Assembly: GCA_964291475.2 (NCBI GenBank)
Contig: OZ220064.1
Coordinates: 20,234 to 84,233, forward strand
Reading direction: 5' to 3'
Length of the DNA: 64,000 nucleotides
Source of the DNA: DAOUKH01 sp964291475
GTDB lineage: Bacteria > Chloroflexota > Dehalococcoidia > SHYB01
The notes below the pieces were generated by a model. That model did no database searches and had not been told where the DNA came from. It worked only from the letters and a program-made list of their open reading frames with translations. Within the stretch, counting starts at the first letter, position 1; each line of letters begins with the position of its first letter. Shown in pieces: positions 42,802 to 50,906 of the stretch. The translations under genes were made by a program, and so were the position numbers.

Positions 42802-44006
42802 CGCTCCAGGGACGCAACATCGTGCTCGGCGTGACCGGCAGCATCGCCTCCTACAAGGGCGCCGATCTGGCGAGCAAGCTGACCCAGGCCGGGGCGCTGG
42901 TCGACGTCATCATGACGCGTTCCGCCATGGAGTTCGTGACGCCGCTCACCTTCAGCAGCCTCACCCATCGCACCGTAGTCCGCGACCTCTTCGACGCCGA
43001 TTCGGAGACCAGCGTCGAGCACGTCATGCTCGCGAAGCGCGCCGACGCCGTCATCATCGCGCCGGCGACGGCGAACGTCATCGCCAAGATCGTCCACGGG
43101 CTGGCCGACGACATGCTCACCGCCACCGTCCTCGCCACCGCCGCCCCTCTGATTGTGGCCCCGGCCATGGACGGCAACATGTTCGACAATCCCGCCACCC
43201 AACAGAACCTGGAGACCCTGCGCGAGCGGGGGGCCGATATCGTCGGCCCGCACACCGGCTACCTCGCCAGCGGGCTCTCCGGCGTCGGCAGGCTCGCCGA
43301 CACCGCCGAGATCATCGGCGTTACGCGCGCCGCACTGGGGAGAAGCGGCGACCTGGCCGGCCGGCGCATCGTGGTGACCGCCGGGGGCACGCAGGAGCCC
43401 ATCGACCCCGTGCGCGTCATCACCAATCGCTCGTCGGGCAAGATGGGCTTTGCCCTGGCGGAGGCCGCCCGCGACCGTGGAGCGAGCGTGACCTTGATTG
43501 CCGCCCCATCGGCCCAACCGAGTCCGGCGGGCGTCGACGTCGTATCCGCCGTCACCGCCAGGGAGATGGCCGCCGCCGTCGCGGATGCCGTCGCGGACGC
43601 CGACGCGCTCATCATGGCCGCCGCCGTCGCCGACTACGAGAGCGCCGCCCCCGCCGACCGCAAGATCAAGAAGACCGGCGGGCCGCTCTCCATCGACCTG
43701 GCGCCGACGCCCGACATCCTTTCCGAGACGGACGCCTCCTGCGTCCGCGTCGGCTTTGCCGCCGAAAGCGCCGACCTCATCGCGAACGCGCGCAAGAAGC
43801 TGGAAGCCAAGCGCCTCGACCTCATCGTCGCCAACGACATCAGCGCCGCCGATGCCGGCTTCTCATCCGAAAACAACCGGATCGTCATTCTCGACCCCGA
43901 CGGCGGCGAGGACGCCCTCCCGCTCATGCCCAAGTACGAATGCGCGGGCAAGATATTGGACAGAGTCGCCGCGCTCATCGCGGTCTCCGGAGGTAAGCGG
44001 TCATGA
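42798..44006 (+). CDS. coaBC: Bifunctional phosphopantothenoylcysteine decarboxylase / phosphopantothenate-cysteine ligase
   Basis: This 402-aa protein catalyses steps two and three of CoA synthesis. The flavin-dependent CoaC part (~1-185) has GVTGSIASYKGADL, the APATANVIAKI loop and PAMDGNMFDNP. The substrate clamp reads LASGLSGVGRL, with Ser where E. coli has the Cys of LACG. The CoaB ligase part has VTAGGTQEPIDPVRVITNRSSGKMG and AAVADY near the dimer lid, plus KIKK. It starts in an ATGA overlap with coaX and ends in an ATGA overlap with tyrA. Confidence 0.95.
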   Translation: MTLQGRNIVLGVTGSIASYKGADLASKLTQAGALVDVIMTRSAMEFVTPLTFSSLTHRTVVRDLFDADSETSVEHVMLAKRADAVIIAPATANVIAKIVHGLADDMLTATVLATAAPLIVAPAMDGNMFDNPATQQNLETLRERGADIVGPHTGYLASGLSGVGRLADTAEIIGVTRAALGRSGDLAGRRIVVTAGGTQEPIDPVRVITNRSSGKMGFALAEAARDRGASVTLIAAPSAQPSPAGVDVVSAVTAREMAAAVADAVADADALIMAAAVADYESAAPADRKIKKTGGPLSIDLAPTPDILSETDASCVRVGFAAESADLIANARKKLEAKRLDLIVANDISAADAGFSSENNRIVILDPDGGEDALPLMPKYECAGKILDRVAALIAVSGGKRS

Positions 44007-45010
44007 GTACCAAGATCAGCATCATCGGCCTCGGCCTGATCGGCACGTCCATTGGGATGGCGCTCAAGGCGGCCAAGAACAAGGACCTGGAGATCGTTGG
44101 CCACGATCGCGAGCCCACCACGGCCCGCGGGGCCAAGAGCCGGGGCGCGGTGAACTCCGTCGAATGGAGCCTCCCTGCCTGCGTCTCCGAGGCCGATATG
44201 GTTATCATCGCCGTGCCGGTACTGGCCAGCAAAGAGGTGATGGAACAGATCGCGCCGCATCTCCCAGACGACTGCCTGGTGACCGATACCGGCAGCACAA
44301 AGCAACAGGTCCTGAAGTGGGCCGACGAGATCCTGCCGCCGGGCGTCCACTTCATCGGCGGCCATCCCATGGCCGGCAAAGAGGATTCGGGGCCCAGCGC
44401 CGCCGACCCCGCCCTCTTCAACGGCGCCATGTACTGCGTCCTTCCCTCCATTCGCTCCGCGAAGTGGGCCGTGCAGGCCGTCCTCTCGCTCGTCCAGACG
44501 CTCGGCGCCAAGCCTTACTTCGTCGACGCGCAGGAGCACGACAGCTACGTTGCCGCCGTCAGTCACCTGCCGATCGCACTCTCCGCCGCGCTGGTGGCCT
44601 CGACCGCGGAGAGCCCCTCTTGGATGGAGATGTCGCGCCTCGCCGCCACGGGCTACCGCGACGTTTCGCGCCTGGCCTCCGGCGACCCGGAAATGAACCG
44701 CGACATCTGTCTGACCAACGCCAACGAGATATCGACGTGGATCGACCGCGCCGTCCTCAAGCTCCTCGACCTCAAGCGCGGCCTCAATGAGCGAGATGAG
44801 GAGAGCGTGGCGAGGCTCTTCGCCGGCGTCTTCGAGGAGCGCGAGAAGCTCATGGCAGGGGCGATCCGGCCCGTCGATACCAACCCCGAGTTGCCCACCA
44901 TGGGCGACAACATGCGCGCGCTGTTCGTGGGCGACCTGCTGGCCCGAAAGGGCCGGGACCTCATGGAGCGGTACGAGGCCGACCCGCTGCGCAAGGGCAA
45001 GCGCAAGTAG
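44003..45010 (+). CDS. tyrA: Prephenate dehydrogenase
   Basis: This 335-aa enzyme of tyrosine synthesis has the NAD-binding IIGLGLIGTSIGMAL. It also has VTDTGSTK, the substrate-binding FIGGHPMAGKEDSG and the SHLPIALSAAL helix with the catalytic-region His. It oxidatively decarboxylates prephenate (or arogenate). No ACT domain is visible at the C-terminus. It starts in an ATGA overlap with coaBC. aroA follows 20 bp downstream, giving a small aromatic-pathway pair. Confidence 0.94.
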   Translation: MSTKISIIGLGLIGTSIGMALKAAKNKDLEIVGHDREPTTARGAKSRGAVNSVEWSLPACVSEADMVIIAVPVLASKEVMEQIAPHLPDDCLVTDTGSTKQQVLKWADEILPPGVHFIGGHPMAGKEDSGPSAADPALFNGAMYCVLPSIRSAKWAVQAVLSLVQTLGAKPYFVDAQEHDSYVAAVSHLPIALSAALVASTAESPSWMEMSRLAATGYRDVSRLASGDPEMNRDICLTNANEISTWIDRAVLKLLDLKRGLNERDEESVARLFAGVFEEREKLMAGAIRPVDTNPELPTMGDNMRALFVGDLLARKGRDLMERYEADPLRKGKRK

Positions 45011-45030
45011 CGCGCCCCTCAGAGGCCGGT

Positions 45031-46305
45031 ATGGTCCAGCGAATCCAAGGCCGCCGCTCCGTCCGGGGCCGCATCCGCGTGCCCGGCGACAAGGCCATCG
45101 CGCACCGCGCCTACGTCTTCAATGCGATGTCGCGGGGCAGGGCATTGGTGACCGGTGTCCCCCGCGGCCAGGACTGCGCCTCGACGCTGCGCTGCCTCCG
45201 CGACCTCGGCATTGCCGTCGAGGAGCGGGAGGGCGCGGTCAGCATCGAGGGCGTGGGAGGCACGGGGTTCACCGCGCCCGATGGCACCCTGGACGCAGGG
45301 AACAGCGCCTCGACCCTCCGCTTCCTCGCCGGCCTCTTGGCCGCGCAGCCCTTCGAGTCGGCGATCACCGGCGACGACTCGCTGCGCCGCCGCCCTATGG
45401 CCAGGATCATCGACCCCCTCCGGCTCATGGGCGCCCGGATCGAGGGGGCCGAGGGCGGACGCGCCCCGCTGCGCATCGCCGGCGGCGGGCTTCAGGGCAT
45501 CGAGTATCACACGCCGGTGGCGAGCGCCCAGGTCAAGACGGCCCTCCTCATCGCGGGGTGCAACGCGCGGGGGGAGACGGTCGTCGTCGAGCCCGCCGCG
45601 TCGCGGAACCACACCGAGCTCCTGCTCGCCGCGATGGGGGCGGATATCGAGACCGAGGGCACCCGCATCCGCATCAGGCCCGGCGAGTTGCACGCGCAGG
45701 ACGTCGCCGTGCCGGGCGACATTTCCTCGGCGGCCTACTGGATCACGCTGGGCGCCGCCCATCCCGACGCCGAGGTCACCGTAGCGGGTGTGGGGCTGAA
45801 CCCGTCCAGGACGGGCATCTTCGACATCCTCAGGTCGATGGGCGCGGACATTGCGGTCGAGAACGTGCGGGACGCCGGCGGCGAGACTGTCGGCGACGTC
45901 CGGGCGCGGTCGAGCCGCCTGCGGGGAACGGTCGTGGAGGGCGACGTCATCCCGCGGGCCATCGACGAGCTACCCCTAGTCGCGCTCGCCGCGGCGCTCG
46001 CCGAGGGGCCCACCGAGATCCGCGACGCCGCCGAGCTGCGCGTGAAGGAGAGCGACCGCATCGCCACCACGGCGATGGAGCTCGCCAAGCTCGGCGTGTC
46101 CATCGAGGAGCGCCCCGACGGCCTGCGCATCGAGGGCGGAGCCAAGCTCCGCGGCGCGGAGTGCGCCTCCTACGACGACCACCGCCTCGCGATGACGCTT
46201 GCGGTCGCCGGCGTCATCGCCGCCGGCGAGACCGCCATCGGCGGCGCCGAGGCCGCTTCCGTCACCTACCCAGAGTTCTGGGACGACCTCGCCGGCCTCG
46301 GCTAG
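45031..46305 (+). CDS. aroA: 3-phosphoshikimate 1-carboxyvinyltransferase (EPSP synthase)
   Basis: This 424-aa enzyme joins PEP to shikimate-3-phosphate. Blocks seen are VPGDKAIAHRAYVF, LDAGNSASTLRFLAGLL, DDSLRRRPMARIIDPLRLMGA, VASAQVKTALLIAG, SRNHTELLLAAMGA, GDISSAAYWI, DELPLVALAAALAEG, LRVKESDRIATTAMEL and YDDHRLAM. All active-site basic residues are present. The last codons overlap the convergent hydrolase gene through CTAG. Confidence 0.96.
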   Translation: MVQRIQGRRSVRGRIRVPGDKAIAHRAYVFNAMSRGRALVTGVPRGQDCASTLRCLRDLGIAVEEREGAVSIEGVGGTGFTAPDGTLDAGNSASTLRFLAGLLAAQPFESAITGDDSLRRRPMARIIDPLRLMGARIEGAEGGRAPLRIAGGGLQGIEYHTPVASAQVKTALLIAGCNARGETVVVEPAASRNHTELLLAAMGADIETEGTRIRIRPGELHAQDVAVPGDISSAAYWITLGAAHPDAEVTVAGVGLNPSRTGIFDILRSMGADIAVENVRDAGGETVGDVRARSSRLRGTVVEGDVIPRAIDELPLVALAAALAEGPTEIRDAAELRVKESDRIATTAMELAKLGVSIEERPDGLRIEGGAKLRGAECASYDDHRLAMTLAVAGVIAAGETAIGGAEAASVTYPEFWDDLAGLG

Positions 46306-47054
46306 CCGCTGCCGAGGTGCTCTTGCAGGAAGGCGAGTGTCTTGCCCCAGCCGTCCTTTGCGGCCGTTGGGTTGTGGGTCTTGATCATGGTGTTGACGAA
46401 GCCGTGGTCTACCCCCGGATAGGTGTGGAACTCGTGGGTCTTGCCCTGGCCGTGGAGGAGGTCGCGCAGGAGGGTCACCTGCGAGAAGGGAACCAGCGAG
46501 TCGGATTCCCCGTAGGCAAAGAGCGCCGGGACTTTCAGGCCGTCGACATATTGCAGCGGCTGGACGGGGCGGTTCTCGTGCAAGATGGGATACATGATGA
46601 CGGGGTAGAAGGCGACGAGGGCCGCCGCCTCGGCCCCGCGGGCGCAGGCGAAAAGGCCGTACCGCGCGCCGAAGGAGTAGCCGGCGATGGCGACGCGTCC
46701 CCCGTCGACGTCGGGAAGCCGGGGCATGGCTCCCACGACGGCCTTGAGGTCCTCGATGGTGCGGAGGTCGGGGTAGCCGCCGATCTTGGCGATCTCCGCC
46801 GTGCGGGGCGGCCATCCCTCGGCGGGCCCGTCGCCCCGCCAGTACATGGTCGGCGTCAGCACCGCGTAGCCGGCCTCGGCGTAGGCGCGGCCGAGGTCGC
46901 GCATGTGCGGCGTGACCCCGTAGACGTCGTGGACGAGGACCACGCCGGGGAGCACGCCGCCGTCCTCCCGCCGCGTGTAGAGGGCGTCCATCTCGCCGTC
47001 GGGTACCTTGACGGTGATCGAGCGTTCGGCGATGGGCGGGGCGGCGTCGGGCAT
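46302..47054 (-). CDS. Dienelactone hydrolase-family protein with a Ser nucleophile
   Basis: This 250-aa alpha/beta hydrolase resembles carboxymethylenebutenolidase. It has VVLVHDVYGVTPHMRDLGRAYAEAGY at the N-terminus and the nucleophile elbow GYSFGARYG at Ser127, where classic dienelactone hydrolases have Cys (GYCLGG). The Asp in YGESDSLVP and the His in YPGVDHGF complete a plausible triad. It should cleave an ester or lactone, and the true substrate is unknown. It is convergent with aroA. Confidence 0.88.
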   Translation of the reverse strand: MPDAAPPIAERSITVKVPDGEMDALYTRREDGGVLPGVVLVHDVYGVTPHMRDLGRAYAEAGYAVLTPTMYWRGDGPAEGWPPRTAEIAKIGGYPDLRTIEDLKAVVGAMPRLPDVDGGRVAIAGYSFGARYGLFACARGAEAAALVAFYPVIMYPILHENRPVQPLQYVDGLKVPALFAYGESDSLVPFSQVTLLRDLLHGQGKTHEFHTYPGVDHGFVNTMIKTHNPTAAKDGWGKTLAFLQEHLGSG

Positions 47055-47141
47055 GGGTCTCTCCGGTCGTAGGCTCCGGGCATGATAGCGAGAATGTTCT
47101 ATACTTCACAAACCGCCGCGGGCCCCGCACGGGAGGAACGA

Positions 47142-48080
47142 GTGCCCCAAGACGACATCGTCGTGCGCGGCCTGACCAAGCGCTTCGGAACGCTGACGGC
47201 GGTCGACGAGATCTCCTTTGCCGTGCACCGGGGCGAGGTGTTCGGCATCCTCGGCCCCAATGGCGCGGGCAAGACCACGACCCTCGAGTGCATCGAGGGG
47301 CTGCAGGAGCCGACCTCCGGCGAGGTCTCCGTCCTCGACCTCGACCCGCAGCGCGAATCCCGCCGGGTCAAGGAACGCATCGGCATTCAGCTCCAGGCCT
47401 CGACCTATTTCGACAATCTCAAGGTGCGGGAGCTGCTCAATCTCTTCGCCAGCCTCTACCCCAAACGCCTGCCCATCGACGGCCTGCTTCGTCAGTTCGA
47501 TCTCACGGAGAAGGCCAACGCCTTCCTGCGCGACCTCTCCGGCGGCCAGCAGCAGCGCTTCACCATCGCCGCCACTTTGATCAATGACCCCGAGGTCATC
47601 TTCCTCGACGAGCCGACGGCGGGCCTCGACCCTCATGCGCGCCACGGCGTCTGGGAGTTCATCGAGGAGATGCGCCGCGAGGGCCGCACCGTCGTCCTCA
47701 CCACGCACTACATGGAGGAGGCCGAGGCGCTGTGCGACCGCGTCGCCATCATGAACGAGGGCCGGATCGCGGCGCTCGACACGCCCCAAGGTTTGGTCGA
47801 TGGCTTGGACGCTCCTCATGAGATCCGGGCCCGCGTCGAGTCCGCGCTGCGGCCCGTCGCCGGCGACGCGCTGCACGCGCTGCCCGCGGTCGTGTCCGTC
47901 CGCATGGACGATGACGGCGGACTCGCGCTCCGCTCCTCCGACGCGGCGAAGACCGTCCCCGCCTTCTTCCGCTGGGCGGAGGAGTCCGAGGTCGAGGTCA
48001 CGCGGATCGAGATGCGGCCGGCCACGCTCGAAGACGTCTTTCTCGCCGTCACCGGCCGCGCCCTGGCCGAGGAAGTCTGA
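47142..48080 (+). CDS. ABC transporter ATP-binding protein (ABC-2 exporter type)
   Basis: This 312-aa ABC ATPase has Walker A GPNGAGKTTTLE, a Q-loop, signature LSGGQQQRF, Walker B VIFLDEPTAGLDP and an H-switch in VLTTHYMEEAEALCDR. The C-terminal ~80 residues are of the DUF4162-like extension type. The frame opens at 47082, but a GTG at 47142 with GGGAGG 6 nt upstream is the better start, and a TATACT (47100-47105) lies between the two. The permease gene begins 2 bp after its stop. Confidence 0.93.
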   Translation: MPQDDIVVRGLTKRFGTLTAVDEISFAVHRGEVFGILGPNGAGKTTTLECIEGLQEPTSGEVSVLDLDPQRESRRVKERIGIQLQASTYFDNLKVRELLNLFASLYPKRLPIDGLLRQFDLTEKANAFLRDLSGGQQQRFTIAATLINDPEVIFLDEPTAGLDPHARHGVWEFIEEMRREGRTVVLTTHYMEEAEALCDRVAIMNEGRIAALDTPQGLVDGLDAPHEIRARVESALRPVAGDALHALPAVVSVRMDDDGGLALRSSDAAKTVPAFFRWAEESEVEVTRIEMRPATLEDVFLAVTGRALAEEV

Positions 48081-48082
48081 CC

Positions 48083-49174
48083 GTGCTCGTCACGACCATC
48101 ATCACCCAGTTCAAGGCCTTCGCCCGGGACCGGCAGGCCATCTTCTGGACGCTGGCCTTTCCCCTCATCTTCGTCACCGCCTTCGGGCTCTTCGACATTG
48201 GCGGCGATGACGTGTCGGTCCACACCGTGGCGGTCGTCGACTATGCCGGCAACGATCTCTCCCGCGGCATCGTCGCCGACCTGGACGCCTTGGAGAGCTT
48301 CGAGGTCGCCCTGCGCGGCGATCCCGACGCCGCCCGCCAGGAGATCCGGGACGGCGACCTCCGCTACCTCATGACGATACCGGCCGATATCGAGGAGCGG
48401 GTCGAGGCGGGGCGGGCTGCCGCCGTCTCGTTCGTCTTCGACGAGACGCGGTCGGACGCCTTCGCCGTGCTCGGCCAACTGCAGCGGTTCCTCGACCAGC
48501 AGAACCTCGACTTGGTCGACGCGCCGCGGCCCATCGTCTTCGCCCCCGAAGGCGTGCGCACCGAGGACACGGACGACTGGGACTATTTCAACTTCCTGCT
48601 GCCCGGCCTGCTCGCGATGGGCGTGATGAACTTCTCGATCATCGGCCTCGCCACGGTCCTGGCGACCTACCGGGAGCGCCGCGTCTTCAAACGCATCCTC
48701 GCCACGCCGATGCCGGTGAGCGTCTTCTTCACCAGCATGATCTCGTCGAACCTTGTCCTGACGCTCGCGCAGTCCGCCATACTCCTGGCCGCGGGCGTCT
48801 TCCTCTTCGACGGCTCGGTGCGTGGCAGCCTGGCACAGTTCTTCCTCATCATCCTGCTGGGGAATCTGATCTTCCTGAGCATCGGCTTCATTACCGGGGC
48901 TTTCGCCAAGAGCGCCCAGGCCGCGGCAGGCATGGGCAACGCGGTGGCGCTGCCCATGATGTTCTTGTCGGGCACGTTCTTCCCCACCGACACGCTGCCC
49001 TCGGTGCTCGGGGCCATCGTCGAGTTCCTGCCGCTCTCGCCGGTGCTTGCCTTGCTCCGGGGCGTCGCGTTGGATGGGCGGAACTTCTGGGAGTTTCCCT
49101 TCGAAGTGGGCCTGCTCGCCGCCTGGATCGTGGCGGCGGCCCTGATCGCGTCGCGCGTCTTCCGGTTCCGCTAG
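48083..49174 (+). CDS. ABC-2 type transporter permease
   Basis: This 363-aa membrane protein has one N-terminal helix (FWTLAFPLIFVTAFGLF) followed by a ~130-residue extracytoplasmic domain (VAVVDYAGNDLSRG to APEGV). A block of five helices follows (from FLLPGLLAMGVMNFSIIGLA), including the ABC-2 segment ERRVFKRILATPMPVSVFF and a final helix AAWIVAAALIASRVF. It is the partner of the ATPase directly upstream. Together they export an unknown substrate such as a drug, lipid or polysaccharide. It starts at GTG. Confidence 0.92.
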   Translation: MLVTTIITQFKAFARDRQAIFWTLAFPLIFVTAFGLFDIGGDDVSVHTVAVVDYAGNDLSRGIVADLDALESFEVALRGDPDAARQEIRDGDLRYLMTIPADIEERVEAGRAAAVSFVFDETRSDAFAVLGQLQRFLDQQNLDLVDAPRPIVFAPEGVRTEDTDDWDYFNFLLPGLLAMGVMNFSIIGLATVLATYRERRVFKRILATPMPVSVFFTSMISSNLVLTLAQSAILLAAGVFLFDGSVRGSLAQFFLIILLGNLIFLSIGFITGAFAKSAQAAAGMGNAVALPMMFLSGTFFPTDTLPSVLGAIVEFLPLSPVLALLRGVALDGRNFWEFPFEVGLLAAWIVAAALIASRVFRFR

Positions 49175-49185
49175 CCGCGGGCGGG

Positions 49186-50172
49186 CTACGCGGAGCCGAC
49201 GGGTTGCTTGGCCGTGGCGGCGCGCGGCGGCGGTGCGGCGGGCGGGCCTGCCGAGTCCTCGGCGTGGAGGCGGGCCTCGATCAGACGCTCCGGAACGCGG
49301 TAGACGTTCTTCACGAGGCGGAGGGCCTCCAGCGTTCTGATCACGTAGGACGACGCGTCGACCTGCCACCAGCGCAGGCCGTGGAAGGCCGACTTGGGGA
49401 AGGCGTGGTGGTTGTTGTGCCAGCCTTCGCCGAGGGCGAGGATGCCGACGAAGATGTTGTTGGTGGCGAGGTCCTTACCGAGGCTGAAGGGCCGCTGCCC
49501 CCAGATGTGGCACACCGAGTTCACCGCCCACGTCGAGTGGTGCATGAGGAAGACGCGGACGAGACCGCCGTAGAGGAGGCCGGTCCACCCGCCGATCAGG
49601 AAGGGGATCACGAACCCGAGCACGGCCCACCAGAACGCCGTGCGGCTGATGAACATGACCACGGGGTCCTTCATCTGCTCCTTGGCGTACTTCTCGAGCG
49701 CGCCCCGGTTCGATCCGAACATCCAGCCCACGTGGGCGTGCCAGAAGCTCTCAACCGGGTTGTGGGGTGAGTGGGGATCGCCGTCGAGGTCGCTGTTCGC
49801 GTGGTGCTTCTGGTGGATCGCCGCCCAGGTGATCGCGGCGCCTTGAATCGACCACGTGCCGAAGATCAGCAGGATGGCCTTGACGACGGGGTTCGTCTGG
49901 AACGCCTTGTGCGTCAGCATCCGGTGGAAGCCGACCGTGACGCCGAGGCCGGTCGCGACGTAGAAGCCCGCGAGCAGTCCCAGGTCCGTGGCCGAGGGAT
50001 AGTGGCCGCCCGCGATGCGGTAGATGGCGTAGGCGAAGGCCGCGAAGGGGACGCCGGTGAGGATCAGGGCGAGCAGTTGCTGCAGCCGGTAGCCGACCGA
50101 GGACTCGCCGGCGCTGGGGGCCGTGGCGATACCGCCTTTGAGATAAGCGAAAACGCGAAGGGGTTCAGCCAT
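49186..50172 (-). CDS. Acyl-CoA/acyl-lipid desaturase (membrane di-iron)
   Basis: This 328-aa membrane desaturase shows the three His boxes: HRMLTH, HQKHHANSD and HNNHHAFP. It has hydrophobic helix pairs (LLALILTGVPFAAFAYAIY, DLGLLAGFYVATGLGVTVGF, AFWWAVLGFVIPFLIGGW). The order and spacing fit the delta-9 stearoyl-CoA desaturase type. It would introduce a double bond in membrane fatty acids. It is 89 bp downstream of the O-methyltransferase gene on the same strand, and convergent with the ABC permease (11-bp gap). Confidence 0.93.
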   Translation of the reverse strand: MAEPLRVFAYLKGGIATAPSAGESSVGYRLQQLLALILTGVPFAAFAYAIYRIAGGHYPSATDLGLLAGFYVATGLGVTVGFHRMLTHKAFQTNPVVKAILLIFGTWSIQGAAITWAAIHQKHHANSDLDGDPHSPHNPVESFWHAHVGWMFGSNRGALEKYAKEQMKDPVVMFISRTAFWWAVLGFVIPFLIGGWTGLLYGGLVRVFLMHHSTWAVNSVCHIWGQRPFSLGKDLATNNIFVGILALGEGWHNNHHAFPKSAFHGLRWWQVDASSYVIRTLEALRLVKNVYRVPERLIEARLHAEDSAGPPAAPPPRAATAKQPVGSA

Positions 50173-50262
50173 GAATGAGGGCTCCCGCCGCGGCGCTGGC
50201 GCTCCGCGTAGGTTCAGGATCTGCCGCGAACATTATAGCCGCTTTCCCCTCCCCGCGGGGTT

Positions 50263-50895
50263 CTACGCGCGGCGAATCAGCATCAAGCCGTCCCGTACGG
50301 TGAGGATCACGTTCCGGACGCGTGGGTCGTCTTGCACCCGCCGGTTGAAGGCGACGATGGCGTGGTCGCTTTCCTGCTGCGGATCGAGGACGCGCCCGCT
50401 CCACAGGACGTTGTCGACGGCGATGAGGCCGTCCGGCGCGAGCAGCTCCATCGCGCGCTCGTAATACGCCGAGTAGTTCTCCTTGTCGGCGTCGATGAAG
50501 ACGAGGTCGAACGGCCCCTCGATGTTCTTGAGGGTCTCCAACGCGGGGCCCATGCGGATCTTGATCTTGGCACCGTGCGGGTTACGCGCGAAGTACTTCG
50601 AGGCCATGGCCTCGGCTTTCGGGTCGACGTCGCAGGTGATCAGCTCGCCGTCGTCGGGGAGCGCGGCCGCCATCATCTGGGCGCTGAAGCCGGTGAACAT
50701 ACCGATCTCTAGGATGCGCTTGGCTCCCGAGAGCCCCACCAGGAATTGGAGCAGCGTCCCTTCCAACTGCCCCGACAGCATCTGCGGCGCGCGCATCGTC
50801 GCGTGCGTCTCCCGCGTCAGCTCCTCCAAGAGCTCCGGCAATGGCGTCGTGTGCGCCGCGGCGTAGGCCTCGATGTCGTCATCAACGATGAACAT
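50263..50895 (-). CDS. SAM-dependent O-methyltransferase (catechol-OMT-like)
   Basis: This 210-aa class I methyltransferase of the Methyltransf_3 (CCoAOMT/COMT) family has the SAM-binding ILEIGMFTGFSAQMMAAALP. It also has ITCDVDPKAEAMA, the metal-binding LVFIDADKENYSAYYERAMELL and LIAVDNVLWSGRV. It methylates a catechol-type hydroxyl in the presence of Mg2+, but the substrate is unknown. It lies 11 bp downstream of the CoA-transferase gene and is probably co-transcribed with it. Confidence 0.93.
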   Translation of the reverse strand: MFIVDDDIEAYAAAHTTPLPELLEELTRETHATMRAPQMLSGQLEGTLLQFLVGLSGAKRILEIGMFTGFSAQMMAAALPDDGELITCDVDPKAEAMASKYFARNPHGAKIKIRMGPALETLKNIEGPFDLVFIDADKENYSAYYERAMELLAPDGLIAVDNVLWSGRVLDPQQESDHAIVAFNRRVQDDPRVRNVILTVRDGLMLIRRA

Positions 50896-50906
50896 GTGTG
50901 GTCTCC

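Noticed and set aside
44787..47072. A 761-codon forward open frame across tyrA, aroA and the hydrolase gene
   Set aside because: It crosses three convincing genes on both strands and has a random Arg/Gly/His-rich composition.
47082..47141. ATG at 47082 as start of the ABC ATPase
   Set aside because: A TATACT -10-like box lies within it, and GGGAGG precedes the GTG at 47142, which gives the normal family N-terminus.
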